Source: Burkholderiales bacterium (lineage in GTDB: Bacteria; Pseudomonadota; Gammaproteobacteria; Burkholderiales; Burkholderiaceae_C). Taken from it: a stretch of 64,000 bases of DNA. A program made the position numbers and the translations under genes. The stretch covers positions 1 through 64,000 of the forward strand of contig JACRBA010000148.1 in assembly GCA_016213265.1 (NCBI GenBank), read 5' to 3'. Below the pieces are notes generated by a model. The model ran no database searches, was not told the DNA's origin, and saw nothing but the letters and a program-made list of their open reading frames with translations. Positions 49,523 through 60,959 of this stretch are shown here, in pieces (within the stretch, counting starts at the first letter, position 1; the number at the start of each line of letters is the position of its first letter).

Positions 49523-51645
49523 GGCACGGCAGATGGGGGTTCGTCGAGGGTGGCGGCGTCGCCCGCCGCCCCATCGGCGCGGGCCGCGGGCGCCACCGGA
49601 AGGGTAAACCGGAACTCGGTGCCGGTGCGCGTGGAGTGGCCGGATTCGGCGGGGCCGAAATCCAGCGCCCCCCCATGCTGCTCGATCACCGTGCGGCACA
49701 GCGACAGGCCCAGGCCCATGCCCTCGGCCCGTGTGGTGAAGAACGGGGTGAACAGCTGGGCCGCCACCTCCGGCGGGATGCCGCCCCCCCGGTCGATCAC
49801 GGCCAGTTGCACCCAGCGGGCGTGCGGCTGGCTCACGCGCAGCGTGAGCACCCGCTCGGGCCGCGGCGTCTCGCTGCCCTCCATGGACTGGATGGCGTTG
49901 CGCGTGAGGTTGAGCAGCACCTGCTCGAGCATGGTGCGGTCGGCCCACACACGCGGGGCGGGCCGCGGGCAGTCCACCTCCAGCCGGGTGCCGCTCTTGC
50001 GCGCCTGCAGCCGCACCAGCGGCAGGACGGCCTCGATCAGCTCGTCCGCCCCCACCGCCTCGCGCGAGCGCTCGCGCCGCCGCACGAAGGCGTGCACGCT
50101 CTTGATGACGCGCCCCGCGCGCTCGGCCTGCTCGGCCACCCGCTCCAGGGCCTGCCGCACCAGGGCGAGGGTCTCGGCGTCTTCGGCCGGTGCAGCGCGT
50201 GCCGCGGCGGCGGCCTGGGCGTCGGCCACCAGGTTGAGCGAGCCGGTGGCGTAGCTCGCGATGGCCGCCAGCGGCTGGTTCAGCTCGTGGCTGAGCAGCG
50301 AGGCCATCTCGCCCACGGTGGCCAGGCGGGCGGTGGCCTGCAGCCGCTCCTGCTGCTGGCGCGAGAGCTCCTCCATGCGACGCGCCGCGCTCACGTCCAG
50401 CACCGCGCTCATCCAGCCGGCGTGGTGCCCCACCCGGTCGCGCAGCGGGGCCTCGTAGATCATGACCGGGAAGCGCTCGCCGCTGCGCCGCATGAACTGC
50501 GTCTCGAAGCCCTCGCGCTGGGCGGCGGCGTCGCGTGACAGGGTGAAGCGCTCGGACTGGCGGCGGCGGTATTCCGCGATGTGCTCGGGCGGCCAGTACG
50601 GCGGCGGGTCGGTGCCGATCAGCTCCTCGGCGCTCCAGCCGACCATGGCGCAGAAGGCCGGGTTCACGTAGGTGATGCGGCCGCGCACGTCGCGCGCGCG
50701 CAGGCCCGTGACCAGCGAATCCTCCATCGCGCGCCGGAAGGCCAGGGCCTCGGCCAGCGCCGTCTCGGCCTTGGCGCGCCGGCGCACGTCGCGCACCAGC
50801 AGCACCACCAGGCCGAACAGCAGCAGCGACAGGCCCACCACCAGCGCCACGGTGAGGTTCGGGATCAGCCCCGGGCGGCCCTGGGCCGCGTCGGCGCGCA
50901 ACTGCAGCGACTGGCCCGGCAGGTCCACGATGCGCGTGGCCTGGTAGATGCCGGCGCCGCGCCGGCTGCCGGCGCGCACCAGGCGCGTGCCGTCGGCCTC
51001 GACCAGCGACAGCTCGTGCGCGTTGGCTCCGGCCTCGCGCACCACGTCGTCCAGCAGCTGTGCCAGCGACAGGGTCACCACCAGGTAGCCGGCGGGCTGG
51101 CCCGCACGGTCCAGCGGCAGGCACAGGTCGATCACCTCCATGCCCAGCCCGCCGGGCTGCGGCACGAAGTACGAGCGCGAAAAGGCCGGCATCGCGGCCC
51201 GGCGGGCGCCCGCGCAGGTGGCCAGCATCTCCACCTCCAGGTCGGCGCGCGACATGCTGCCGAACAGCGGGGTGCGGAACGGCGCGTCCACGGCGCTCAA
51301 CAGGTGCAGGCTGTCGTCGCGCAGCTCCATGCGCAGCAGCTCATCGCGCTGGCGCATCATTTCCAGCGCGTCGTAGCGCCATTGCACGGGCGGCGGATCG
51401 CCCCAGGTGAGTGCCTGCGCACTCTGCAAGCTGGCCTGCACCGCGCGGCGCATCTCGGCTGCGGCCAGCACCGCCACCTCGTCGGTGCGCTCCTGCGCAC
51501 GCGATTCCTCGTAGGCGATCGTCAGGCCCACCAGCAAGGACTGCGCCACCAGCAGCAGCCCGACCAGCGCGCCCCACAGCAGCCAGCGAAAGCCGCGTCG
51601 CCCGCGCGCGGGCTCCGGGGCGGGGGCGGCGGCGCGGGGGGTCAT
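49519..51645 (-). CDS. PAS-domain sensor histidine kinase
   Basis: A 708-residue membrane kinase. Two transmembrane helices (about 22-45 and 268-290) bracket a periplasmic sensor domain. A cytoplasmic PAS domain follows (FRRAMEDSLVTGLRARDVRGRITYVNPAFCAMVGWS), then HisKA with the phospho-histidine in MASLLSHELNQPLAAI, and the HATPase with LLNLTRNAIQSM (N box), VIDRGGGIPPE (G1) and GMGLGLSLC (G2). ATG 51645 is preferred to the adjacent GTG. It resembles DctS-type C4-dicarboxylate sensors, which fits its position divergent from the malic enzyme gene; that link is inferred. Confidence 0.92.
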   Translation of the reverse strand: MTPRAAAPAPEPARGRRGFRWLLWGALVGLLLVAQSLLVGLTIAYEESRAQERTDEVAVLAAAEMRRAVQASLQSAQALTWGDPPPVQWRYDALEMMRQRDELLRMELRDDSLHLLSAVDAPFRTPLFGSMSRADLEVEMLATCAGARRAAMPAFSRSYFVPQPGGLGMEVIDLCLPLDRAGQPAGYLVVTLSLAQLLDDVVREAGANAHELSLVEADGTRLVRAGSRRGAGIYQATRIVDLPGQSLQLRADAAQGRPGLIPNLTVALVVGLSLLLFGLVVLLVRDVRRRAKAETALAEALAFRRAMEDSLVTGLRARDVRGRITYVNPAFCAMVGWSAEELIGTDPPPYWPPEHIAEYRRRQSERFTLSRDAAAQREGFETQFMRRSGERFPVMIYEAPLRDRVGHHAGWMSAVLDVSAARRMEELSRQQQERLQATARLATVGEMASLLSHELNQPLAAIASYATGSLNLVADAQAAAAARAAPAEDAETLALVRQALERVAEQAERAGRVIKSVHAFVRRRERSREAVGADELIEAVLPLVRLQARKSGTRLEVDCPRPAPRVWADRTMLEQVLLNLTRNAIQSMEGSETPRPERVLTLRVSQPHARWVQLAVIDRGGGIPPEVAAQLFTPFFTTRAEGMGLGLSLCRTVIEQHGGALDFGPAESGHSTRTGTEFRFTLPVAPAARADGAAGDAATLDEPPSAVP

Positions 51646-51738
51646 CACGGGGCGGCAGTATGGGCGGCCGCAGGGCGCTGCCGCCTAAGCAGTTTCGCGC
51701 ATGCGCCTGCCCCGCCGCGCCCGCACACTGCCCCGTCC

Positions 51739-51744
51739 TAGAAT
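51739..51744 (+). promoter_or_regulatory. Putative -10 box TAGAAT for maeB
   Basis: TAGAAT lies 30 bases upstream of the maeB ATG, giving a leader of about 24 bases. It is in the 129-base gap between the divergent kinase gene and maeB. No clear -35. Confidence 0.4.
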
Positions 51745-51774
51745 CGCTGCCCCCTGCCGCGCACGAGAAGCCCC

Positions 51775-54069
<2,295 letters not shown>

Positions 54070-54116
54070 TTTCTCAAAACCATTCCGCGAGCGGGCGCTC
54101 ACATTGAGCATCCGTT

Positions 54117-54135
54117 CATGCCTCATTTTGAGGCA
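54117..54135 (+). repeat. Hairpin ATGCCTC-ATTTT-GAGGCAT downstream of maeB
   Basis: A 7-bp stem with a 5-base loop, about 50 bases after the maeB stop. No T-run follows, so it is a weak terminator at best. It ends just before the -35 of the RNase promoter. Confidence 0.5.
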
Positions 54136-54141
54136 TTGGCC

Positions 54142-54170
54142 TTGTGGTATTGGAGCCACTCAGGTACGAT
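54142..54170 (+). promoter_or_regulatory. Putative promoter TTGTGG-N17-TACGAT for the RNase/barstar pair
   Basis: A -35-like TTGTGG (54142-54147) and -10-like TACGAT (54165-54170) are separated by exactly 17 bases. The predicted start near 54177 supports the RNase start codon at 54198, not the ORF-track start at 54144. Confidence 0.5.
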
Positions 54171-54197
54171 GACGGTTTGAGTCTTCAGGGTAAACCC

Positions 54198-54638
54198 GTG
54201 GCCAGAGGGGGTTCACTGCCGGAGGGGCGGTCCTTGCGCGAGCGAGGCGGCTTGCTCGTCATGGCGGCGGTCCTCACCGGCGCGCTCGGGGTGGCCCTTG
54301 GCGCTGGAGCGCTGGCCCGCGATTCGTCTCGCATGCCAGCCCCGGCGGCCGGTACGGTGGCCCTGGCCGCCTTGCCGGCGGAGGCCCAGCACACCGAGCG
54401 CTTGATCCGCTCCGGCGGCCCCTTCCCCTACGCGAAGGACGGCACCGTGTTCGGCAACCGCGAGCGCCTGCTGCCCAGCCATCCGCGAGGGTACTACCGC
54501 GAATACACCGTGCCGACGCCGGGGTCCCGTGACCGTGGCGCTCGGCGCATCGTGTGTGGCGGCATGCAGCCGCGGGAACCCGAAGCCTGTTTCTATACCG
54601 AAGACCACTACGCGAGCTTTCGCCGCATCGTGCAGTGA
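54198..54638 (+). CDS. Secreted barnase/RNase N1-type ribonuclease
   Basis: A 146-residue guanyl-type microbial RNase. GTG 54198 has AGGG upstream and lies downstream of the predicted promoter. The N-terminus has arginines, then LLVMAAVLTGALGVALGAGALA, a signal peptide, so the enzyme is exported. The catalytic domain (about 65-146) shows the general base Glu in YYREYTV, Arg in GARRIVCGG and the His in YTEDHYASF, the triad of barnase relatives. The cognate inhibitor barstar is encoded 53 bases downstream. Likely roles are nutrient RNA degradation or competition; no delivery domain is visible. Confidence 0.88.
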   Translation: MARGGSLPEGRSLRERGGLLVMAAVLTGALGVALGAGALARDSSRMPAPAAGTVALAALPAEAQHTERLIRSGGPFPYAKDGTVFGNRERLLPSHPRGYYREYTVPTPGSRDRGARRIVCGGMQPREPEACFYTEDHYASFRRIVQ

Positions 54639-54691
54639 TCGGCGGCGACAGCTTCGTTCGGTTTCATCGTTGATCAAGGAGGAACGCGACC

Positions 54692-55087
54692 ATGCTCTTG
54701 CAGACCGTCCGTCCCAACATCGTGCAGGCAATACGCGCCTATCGGGTCGACGACCTGATGAGCGCGGCGCAGGAAGCTGGCCAGCACTTCCTGTACGCCA
54801 ATCTCTCCGAGGCGCAATCCAAGCAGGACGTGCTCGACAGCATCGCCAGCTCGTTCCTCTTCCCGCAGCACTTCGGCAAGAACCTGGACGCGCTGTACGA
54901 CTGCATGACGGACCTCGTCCACAAGGCGGGCTCGCAGCCCGGCTTTATCGTCGTGCTCGAGCAGATCCCCGACAACCCGCGCTTCGACCGCGAGTCGCGC
55001 GAGCAGCTGCTCGACGTCTTCCGTGACGCGGCCGACTTCTGGGCCGAGCGGAAGATACCGTTCAGGTGCTTCTATTCTTTTCAGTAG
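54692..55087 (+). CDS. Barstar-family RNase inhibitor
   Basis: A 131-residue cytoplasmic inhibitor that blocks the neighbouring RNase before export. The barstar core is evident in FLYANLSEAQSKQDVLDSIASSFLFPQHFGKNLDALYDCMTDL, containing the YxN-W/D-like loop that inserts into the RNase active site. A near-perfect AAGGAGGA 11 bases upstream predicts strong translation, as expected for an antidote needed in excess over its enzyme. It is longer at the N-terminus than Bacillus barstar (about 90 aa). Confidence 0.92.
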   Translation: MLLQTVRPNIVQAIRAYRVDDLMSAAQEAGQHFLYANLSEAQSKQDVLDSIASSFLFPQHFGKNLDALYDCMTDLVHKAGSQPGFIVVLEQIPDNPRFDRESREQLLDVFRDAADFWAERKIPFRCFYSFQ

Positions 55088-55266
55088 CCCGCTCCCAGGA
55101 AAACGGGTCATGGGAGCGGGCTGCGGAAACGGCCCCCACGGAAACCAAGCCGGCCGCCAAGGCGGCCAGCAAGAACGGCATCAACCCGAACTTCGGGATG
55201 AACATGCCGATGATGAGCAGCGCGTTCGACACCGCCATGTGGCTCAACGCCGCGTAACTCTCCCAC

Positions 55267-55297
55267 AAGGCCCGCCTTTGGCGGGCCTTGTCATTTC
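55267..55297 (+). terminator. Rho-independent terminator after the RNase/barstar operon
   Basis: AAGGCCCGCC-TTT-GGCGGGCCTT (10-bp stem) is followed by GTCATTT. It sits between the convergent barstar and rsmA genes and can serve both. The tail CCTTGTCATTT matches that of the hpf terminator. Confidence 0.75.
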
Positions 55298-56061
55298 TGC
55301 GGCGGCAGGGCCTGGGCGAGGGCGATGAATTCGGCGACCGGGACTTCCTCGGCGCGGCGCTGCAGGTCGAAGTCGCCGCTGTAACCCTGGCCTTCGAGCC
55401 AGCGGCCCAGCGCGTGGCGCAGCAGCTTGCGGCGCTGCGAGAACGCGGCGGCCACCAGGGCCTCGAGCCGGGCGGCGTCGACGTCGGCCGCCTGCGCAAA
55501 GGGCGTCATGCGCACGACGGCCGAGTCCACCTGCGGCGGCGGGTCGAAGGCCTCGGGCGGCACGTCCACCAGCGCCTCGATGTCGTAGCGCCACTGCAGC
55601 ATCACCGACAGCCGGCCGTAGGTCTTGCTGCCCGGCCCGGCGGCCATGCGGTCCACCACTTCCTTCTGCAGCATGAAGTGCTGGTCGGCGATGCAGTGCG
55701 CCCAGGGCAGCAGGTGGAACAGGATGGGCGTGGAGATGTTGTAGGGCAGGTTGCCCACCACGCGCAGCGGCTGGCCGGCCGCGCTGGCCAGCGCGCCGAA
55801 ATCCACGCGCAGCACATCGGACTCCACCACCTGCAGGGCCGGGTTGCGGCGCAGGCGGGCCGCCAGGTCGCGGTCGAGCTCCACCACCGTGAGCCGCTCG
55901 GCGCGCGCCAGCAGCGGCTCGGTGAGCGCGCCCAGGCCCGGCCCGATCTCCACCAGGGCCTGGCCGGGGCGCGGGTCGATGGCCCGCACGATGGCGTCGA
56001 TGATGGCGCTGTCGGTCAGGAAGTGCTGGCCGAAGCGCTTGCGCGCGGTGTGCGGCTTCAC
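55291..56061 (-). CDS. rsmA: 16S rRNA dimethyladenosine transferase
   Basis: A 256-residue SAM enzyme (KsgA) that dimethylates two adjacent adenosines near the 3' end of 16S rRNA during ribosome maturation. It begins [16 protein letters not shown], has motif [16 protein letters not shown], motif [11 protein letters not shown], and the catalytic NLPYN ([15 protein letters not shown]), then [13 protein letters not shown]. The start is GTG 56061, overlapping the surA stop by four bases. It is third in lptD-surA-rsmA. Confidence 0.95.
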   Translation of the reverse strand: MKPHTARKRFGQHFLTDSAIIDAIVRAIDPRPGQALVEIGPGLGALTEPLLARAERLTVVELDRDLAARLRRNPALQVVESDVLRVDFGALASAAGQPLRVVGNLPYNISTPILFHLLPWAHCIADQHFMLQKEVVDRMAAGPGSKTYGRLSVMLQWRYDIEALVDVPPEAFDPPPQVDSAVVRMTPFAQAADVDAARLEALVAAAFSQRRKLLRHALGRWLEGQGYSGDFDLQRRAEEVPVAEFIALAQALPPQK

Positions 56062-57392
56062 AAGGCCTGCGGCGGCTCGCGCATCTCGATGTAGGCCCGG
56101 GCGCGCAGCTCGGCCACCCAGTCGGCGTAGGCCGGGTCGAACTTCTGCTCGCGCAGGGTGTTGCGCACCTGTTCGCGCAGCTCCTTCGGGTCCACCGGCA
56201 CCTCGCGCCGCTCGACCACCTGGATCAGGTGCACGCCAAAGCGCGAGACGATGGGGGCCGACACGCCGCCCAGCGGCAGGCGGCCCATGGCCTCCTCGAA
56301 CTCGGGCACGAAGTTGCCCGGCGAGGCCCAGCCCAGGTCGCCGCCGGAAGCGGCGCTGCCGTCCTCGGAGAACTGGCGCGCCAGGTCCTCGAAGCGGCGC
56401 TGGCCGGACACCACCTGCTCGCGCAGCTCGGCCAGCCGCCGGCCCGCCGCCTCCGCCGACACCGTGGCCGACGGCCGCAGCAGGATGTGCCGCGCGCGGG
56501 TCTGGGTGATGGTGGCCAGGCTGGTCTGCGAGCGCGACAGCAGCTTGAGCACATGCCAGCCGGCGCCGCTGCGCAGCGGCTCGGCCGAGAAGCCGCCCAC
56601 GGCCAGGGGCGCGACCGCCTCGACGAACAGGTCGGGCAGGCGATCGGCGGGCTTGGGGCCGATTTCGCCGCCCTTCTCGCGGTTGGCGTCTTCCGAGACC
56701 TCGCGCGCGACGCGCTCGAACGGCTCGCCGGCGCGCAGGCGCTGGATGACGGCCTGCGCGCGCTCGCGGCGCTCGGCCACCACATCGGCCGAGGCGCCTT
56801 CGGGCACGGTGACCAGGATCTGGGCGATGTTGAGCTCGGACGAAGCGCCCAGCTTGGCCTGGCGTTGCGCCAGCGCCGCGTCCACCTCGGCGTCGGTCAC
56901 CCGGATGCGGCTGACCACCTCGCGCTCGCGCACCCGCTCGGCCAGGATCTGGTCGCGCAGGTTGGCGCGAAAGCGCGCGTAGTCCACGCCCTCGGCGCGC
57001 AGGCGCTGCTGCAGGCGCTCCACCGTGAGCTTGTTCATCGCCGCCACGTTGGCCACGGCGCGGTCGAGCTCGGGCTCGTCCACCCGCATGCCGCTGTCAC
57101 GGGCGTAGGTGACGATCACCCGCTCCTCGATGAGCGCGTCCAGCACCTGGCGACGCAGCTGGTCGTCCGGCGGCAGGCGGGCACCCGAGCGCTGGGCGTC
57201 GGCGCGCACGCGTGCCACGCGCTGCGCCACCTCGACCTGCGTGACCAGCTCGTTGTTCACCACGGCGACGATGTAGTCGGCCGGCTGGGCGGACACGCGC
57301 CCGGCAGGCTGCGCCCCCGCCAGCGGGCTGACCGCCGCGAGCGCCAGGCCGAGCGCCGCCGCGGCGGCGCGAAGAAGAAGGGGATGGGTCAT
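56058..57392 (-). CDS. surA: Periplasmic chaperone/peptidyl-prolyl isomerase SurA
   Basis: A 444-residue periplasmic chaperone for outer-membrane proteins. The signal peptide ends near LAGAQPAG. The N-terminal SurA domain ([21 protein letters not shown]) is followed by two parvulin domains: P1 with [15 protein letters not shown], and P2 with [15 protein letters not shown] and [24 protein letters not shown] short C-terminal helix completes the chaperone core. It overlaps lptD and rsmA by four bases at each end, a tightly coupled envelope-assembly operon. Confidence 0.95.
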   Translation of the reverse strand: MTHPLLLRAAAAALGLALAAVSPLAGAQPAGRVSAQPADYIVAVVNNELVTQVEVAQRVARVRADAQRSGARLPPDDQLRRQVLDALIEERVIVTYARDSGMRVDEPELDRAVANVAAMNKLTVERLQQRLRAEGVDYARFRANLRDQILAERVREREVVSRIRVTDAEVDAALAQRQAKLGASSELNIAQILVTVPEGASADVVAERRERAQAVIQRLRAGEPFERVAREVSEDANREKGGEIGPKPADRLPDLFVEAVAPLAVGGFSAEPLRSGAGWHVLKLLSRSQTSLATITQTRARHILLRPSATVSAEAAGRRLAELREQVVSGQRRFEDLARQFSEDGSAASGGDLGWASPGNFVPEFEEAMGRLPLGGVSAPIVSRFGVHLIQVVERREVPVDPKELREQVRNTLREQKFDPAYADWVAELRARAYIEMREPPQAL

Positions 57393-59845
57393 GGACTCGA
57401 GGGGGTCGTGGGGCTGGCCAGGCGGGAGGCCGGTTCGTCGGCATCGTCGCGCAGCAGCCGGTAGCCGGGGATATTGTCCTTCAGGACCTTCAGCGGGTTG
57501 CCTCCCAGGCGAGACAGGCCCACGAGCTCCAGCTGCAGCATCCAGCGGGTGGTCGCCTCGTCCAGGCTGGTGGACACGCGCTGGACGACGAAGCGACCGA
57601 TCCAGCAGCCGGCGTCGTACTCCAGGCCGGCGAGCGAATCGGTGACGCGGCTTTCACGCATGCTGAAGTTGACGCGGCCCACGCCGTAGAGCGTGCCGCC
57701 GCAGCCGTTGGCCCGCGGGGCGCCCCGGTACAGCGGCCATTGCCAGCCGAGCTCGAACTGCTCGGACAGCCCGCGCGCATACCGGTAGGTGCCCGACAGG
57801 GTGTGGAACGGCTCGGGCTGCCAGCGCGCCGACACGATGGAGCGCACCGGCCGGTCGACCACGGCGTTGTACTGCACCGTGCCGTCGAACACCCAGCTCT
57901 GGAACAGGCTGCCGGAGCCGAACAGCAGCAGGTCGGACACCCGCTTGTCGCCCTCCACGCCCTCGGGCGTGAGGCGCTGGTCGCGGAACAGGAAACGCTG
58001 CGCGACGCCCAGGCGCAGGCGCTCCACGCCGCTGCCGCGCTCCACCCAGCGCGAGGTGGCGCCGAGCGTCACCTGGTGCGTGTCGGCGATGCGGTCGACG
58101 CCCGAGAAGGGGTTGTCCGCGTAGATGGACACCGCGTTGAAATCGCTCGCCGCCGTGTCGAACAGCGGCAGCGCGCCCTGGTCGCGCCACGGCGTGTTCA
58201 CGTAGTGCAGCCGCGGCTCCAGGGTCTGGCGCAGGTCGCGGTCGAACAGCGTGCTGGCGCGGTCGAAGCGCAGGCCGGCGTCCGCACTGGCCGTGGGGAT
58301 GACGCGGCTGGCATCGCGCCGGCCGTCGCTCATCGGCTGGTCGGTGCGGTAGCCCGCCGCGTTGAAGGACAGTCTGGGCGTGAACCAGCCCCAGCCTTCG
58401 TCGAAGGGGCGGTACAGCGCGCCCTGCAGGTGCACCCGCGCGCCGTCGCTGCGGGTGTCGCCCGCCAGGGTGTCGGCGCGCTCGAAGCGGTTGGCCTCGG
58501 CCTCCACCTCCCAGCGCAGGCCGGCGCCGCCTTCGCTGCGCAGGCCCACCTGGGGCACCCGCTCATAGGGCGGCAGGATGGTGGCCTCGTCCTGCAGCAC
58601 CTGCCAGGCCTGGGTGCGGGCGTAGAAGTCGAGCCGGCTGTCGCGGCCCAGCCACCAGCGGCGCTCCAGCGAGGCGCCCTGCGGCAGCAGGCGCCGGGTG
58701 AGGCTGGGCAGCTGGTTGGAGAAGTCCTTCCAGTACTCGTCGTCGGATGCCCGCATGACGCGGGCCGCGTAGCGCCAGTCCTGCGCCAGGGTGCCCACGT
58801 GGGCCCAGTCCACCGAGTAGCGCGTCTCCCGGCCGGCCGCCGCCACGCGGTCGTGCGGCACGGTGTGCACGTCCAGCCGCCCCTCGTCGGCCGGCTGCAG
58901 GTAGCGCAACTCGGCCTCCAGCCCGAAGCCGCGGCGCGTGGCCACGGAAGGCGTGGTGATCAGGTCGTAGTTGGGCGCCAGGTTCCAGTAGTAGGGCACG
59001 GCCAGCGAGATGCCGCCGCGCGTGTCGCTGTCCAGCGCGGGGGGCAGCCAGCCCGACTTGCGTTCGTCGGTCGCGGGGAAGCTGATCGCCGGCGCGGCCA
59101 GGATGGGCACACCCAGGAACTGCAGCACCGCGCCGTGCGCCACGCCCTCGTTGCGCTCGAAGTCCAGCTCCAGCCGGTCCGCCGAGAGCAGCCAGTCCGG
59201 CTGGGGCGGCGGGCCCATCTCGTCGCCGGCGGCCTGCTCGCGCGGGCAGCTGGTGTAGTCGGCCTTGATCGCGGTGAGGCGGCGCTCGCCGGAAAAGTCG
59301 ATGCGCTCGGCCTGCCCGCCCGCGCCAGTGCGTGCGAAGTGGTAGGTGGGGTGGCGCACCGAGCCGGCCCGGGTGGCGAGGTTCACCTCCGCCTCGGTGC
59401 CGGTGAAGAGGTCGCCTTCACGGCGCAGTTGCACCTGGCCGCTGGCCCGCGCCCACTGGGTGCTGGCGTGGTAGCGCAGCAGGTCGGCGCTGAGGTGCAT
59501 GGCGCCCTGGCGCAGCAGCACCTCGCCCTCGGCCACGGCTTCGCCGTCGAGCGTGCTGCGCACGTCGTTGGCCGTGAGCTCCACCGGCAGCGGCGCCACC
59601 GGCGCGGCGGGGGCCGCCGCCTGGGCGCGCGCGCCACCACACGCCATGGCGCAGGCCAGGGCCAGGGCGGCAGGGGCCACCGGGCAGCGACCCGGGCGGG
59701 CACGGGGGAAGGCAGGCAGACGGGACACGCGAGGCGGGCGGGGCGGAACGCGGTGGGTGGACAAGGCGCCGCCACGCCGGGCCGGCCTCGTGGCCTGCGC
59801 GGACCCGGGCACCGCTTGGGGCCGGCGGCACGGGCAGGGCGTCAC
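57389..59845 (-). CDS. lptD: LPS-assembly protein LptD
   Basis: An outer-membrane barrel of about 780-818 residues that delivers lipopolysaccharide to the cell surface with LptE. The N-terminal periplasmic OstA-like domain (VELTANDVRSTLDGEAVAEGEVLLRQG) is followed by the barrel, with the LptD signatures LGVPILAAPAISFPATDERKSG and NPFSGVDRIADTHQVTLG. Cysteines in TSCPRE and GCGG/DAGCW could form the interdomain disulfides. The true start is uncertain: 59845 is a GTG next to a promoter-like TAGAAT; TTG 59764 or GTG 59728 would give a better signal peptide ending ...GGARA. Confidence 0.93.
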   Translation of the reverse strand: MTPCPCRRPQAVPGSAQATRPARRGGALSTHRVPPRPPRVSRLPAFPRARPGRCPVAPAALALACAMACGGARAQAAAPAAPVAPLPVELTANDVRSTLDGEAVAEGEVLLRQGAMHLSADLLRYHASTQWARASGQVQLRREGDLFTGTEAEVNLATRAGSVRHPTYHFARTGAGGQAERIDFSGERRLTAIKADYTSCPREQAAGDEMGPPPQPDWLLSADRLELDFERNEGVAHGAVLQFLGVPILAAPAISFPATDERKSGWLPPALDSDTRGGISLAVPYYWNLAPNYDLITTPSVATRRGFGLEAELRYLQPADEGRLDVHTVPHDRVAAAGRETRYSVDWAHVGTLAQDWRYAARVMRASDDEYWKDFSNQLPSLTRRLLPQGASLERRWWLGRDSRLDFYARTQAWQVLQDEATILPPYERVPQVGLRSEGGAGLRWEVEAEANRFERADTLAGDTRSDGARVHLQGALYRPFDEGWGWFTPRLSFNAAGYRTDQPMSDGRRDASRVIPTASADAGLRFDRASTLFDRDLRQTLEPRLHYVNTPWRDQGALPLFDTAASDFNAVSIYADNPFSGVDRIADTHQVTLGATSRWVERGSGVERLRLGVAQRFLFRDQRLTPEGVEGDKRVSDLLLFGSGSLFQSWVFDGTVQYNAVVDRPVRSIVSARWQPEPFHTLSGTYRYARGLSEQFELGWQWPLYRGAPRANGCGGTLYGVGRVNFSMRESRVTDSLAGLEYDAGCWIGRFVVQRVSTSLDEATTRWMLQLELVGLSRLGGNPLKVLKDNIPGYRLLRDDADEPASRLASPTTPSSP

Positions 59846-59851
59846 TAGAAT
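59846..59851 (+). promoter_or_regulatory. Putative -10 box TAGAAT for the amgK-like gene
   Basis: TAGAAT 35 bases upstream of ATG 59886. Its position directly at the GTG end of the lptD ORF argues that lptD begins further in. Confidence 0.4.
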
Positions 59852-59885
59852 CGCCGCGGATTATCCACGCGCATCCCCGACCCCG

Positions 59886-60959
59886 ATGACCGCCACGGCG
59901 CCCACGCCGCCTGCCGCCGCGCAGGCCCCGATCACCTGGGCCGACCCGGCCCGCCACGCCGCCTTCGACCGCTGGCTCGCCGCGGCCGCCGCCCCTGGCG
60001 GCTGGCGCCCCGAGACCCTGCGCCCGGCCTCCGCCGACGCCAGCGCGCGGCGCTATTTCCGGCTCGATGGCCCGGGCGGCACCACCGCCATCGTCATGGA
60101 CGCGCCGCCGCACGACACCGACAGCGCGCATTTCCTGGCCCTGGCGGCACGCATCCGCGAGGCGGGCCTGCATGCGCCGCAGGTGCTGGCCGCCGACGCC
60201 GCCCAGGGCTTCGCGCTGCTGGAGGACGTGGGGCCGCGGGGCTACCTCGATGCCCTGCGTGACGCCGACACGGCCACCGCCCAGCGCCTGATGCGCGACG
60301 CCATCCGCGCGCTCGTGCATTGGCAGCAGCACCTGCCCGCCGACGACCTGCCGCCCTACGACGACGCCCTGCTGCGACGCGAGCTGGCGCTGTTCCCCGA
60401 GTGGTGCGTGCAGCGCGAGCACGGCATCACCTGGGGCCCCACCGAGCAGGCCCGCTGGCAGAAGGTGTGCGACCTGCTGGTGGCCAGCGCCCTGGCGCAG
60501 CCCGTGGTGCCCGTGCACCGCGACTACATGGTGCGCAACCTCATGGTGTCCGACCCCAACCCCGCCGTGCTGGACTTCCAGGACGCCGTGCGCGGGCCGC
60601 TGAGCTACGACATCGCCTCGCTCATCCGCGACGCCTTCTTCTCGTGGGAGGAGGAGCAGGAGATCGACTGGGCGGTGCGCTACTGGGACGCCGCCCGCAA
60701 GGCCGGCCTGCCGGTGCCCGAGGACTTCGGCGAGTTCTGGCGCCAGGTGGAGTGGATGGGCCTGCAGCGCCACCTCAAGGTGATGGGCATCTTCTGCCGC
60801 CTGAAGCACCGCGACGGCAAACCGCACTACCGCGAGGACCTGCCGCGCTTCATCGGCTACGCCACCAAGGTGGCCATGCGCTACCGGCCGCTGGCCGAGC
60901 TGCTGCCGCTGCTGGAGCCGCTGGGCGGCCACGCGGTGGCCCGCGGCTACACCTTCTAG
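59886..60959 (+). CDS. Aminoglycoside-phosphotransferase-fold sugar kinase (AmgK-like)
   Basis: A 357-residue kinase of the APH fold. It has the catalytic Brenner motif VVPVHRDYMVRNLM (His-x-Asp-x4-Asn) and the metal-binding VLDFQDAVRGPLSYDIASL. This long, FQDA-type branch includes AmgK, the anomeric MurNAc/GlcNAc kinase of peptidoglycan recycling; its position divergent from lptD-surA is also conserved for AmgK. The usual partner murU is not next to it here; a LysR gene converges on it instead. Assignment to AmgK is by inference. Confidence 0.86.
   Translation: MTATAPTPPAAAQAPITWADPARHAAFDRWLAAAAAPGGWRPETLRPASADASARRYFRLDGPGGTTAIVMDAPPHDTDSAHFLALAARIREAGLHAPQVLAADAAQGFALLEDVGPRGYLDALRDADTATAQRLMRDAIRALVHWQQHLPADDLPPYDDALLRRELALFPEWCVQREHGITWGPTEQARWQKVCDLLVASALAQPVVPVHRDYMVRNLMVSDPNPAVLDFQDAVRGPLSYDIASLIRDAFFSWEEEQEIDWAVRYWDAARKAGLPVPEDFGEFWRQVEWMGLQRHLKVMGIFCRLKHRDGKPHYREDLPRFIGYATKVAMRYRPLAELLPLLEPLGGHAVARGYTF

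Noticed and set aside
55062-55257. Small ORFs on both strands between barstar and rsmA (63 aa on +, and a hydrophobic 58-aa ORF ending in NRST on -)
   Set aside because: Both lack a convincing ribosome binding site, overlap each other antisense, and the plus ORF overlaps the barstar stop. The hydrophobic minus-strand ORF might be real but cannot be supported from sequence alone.
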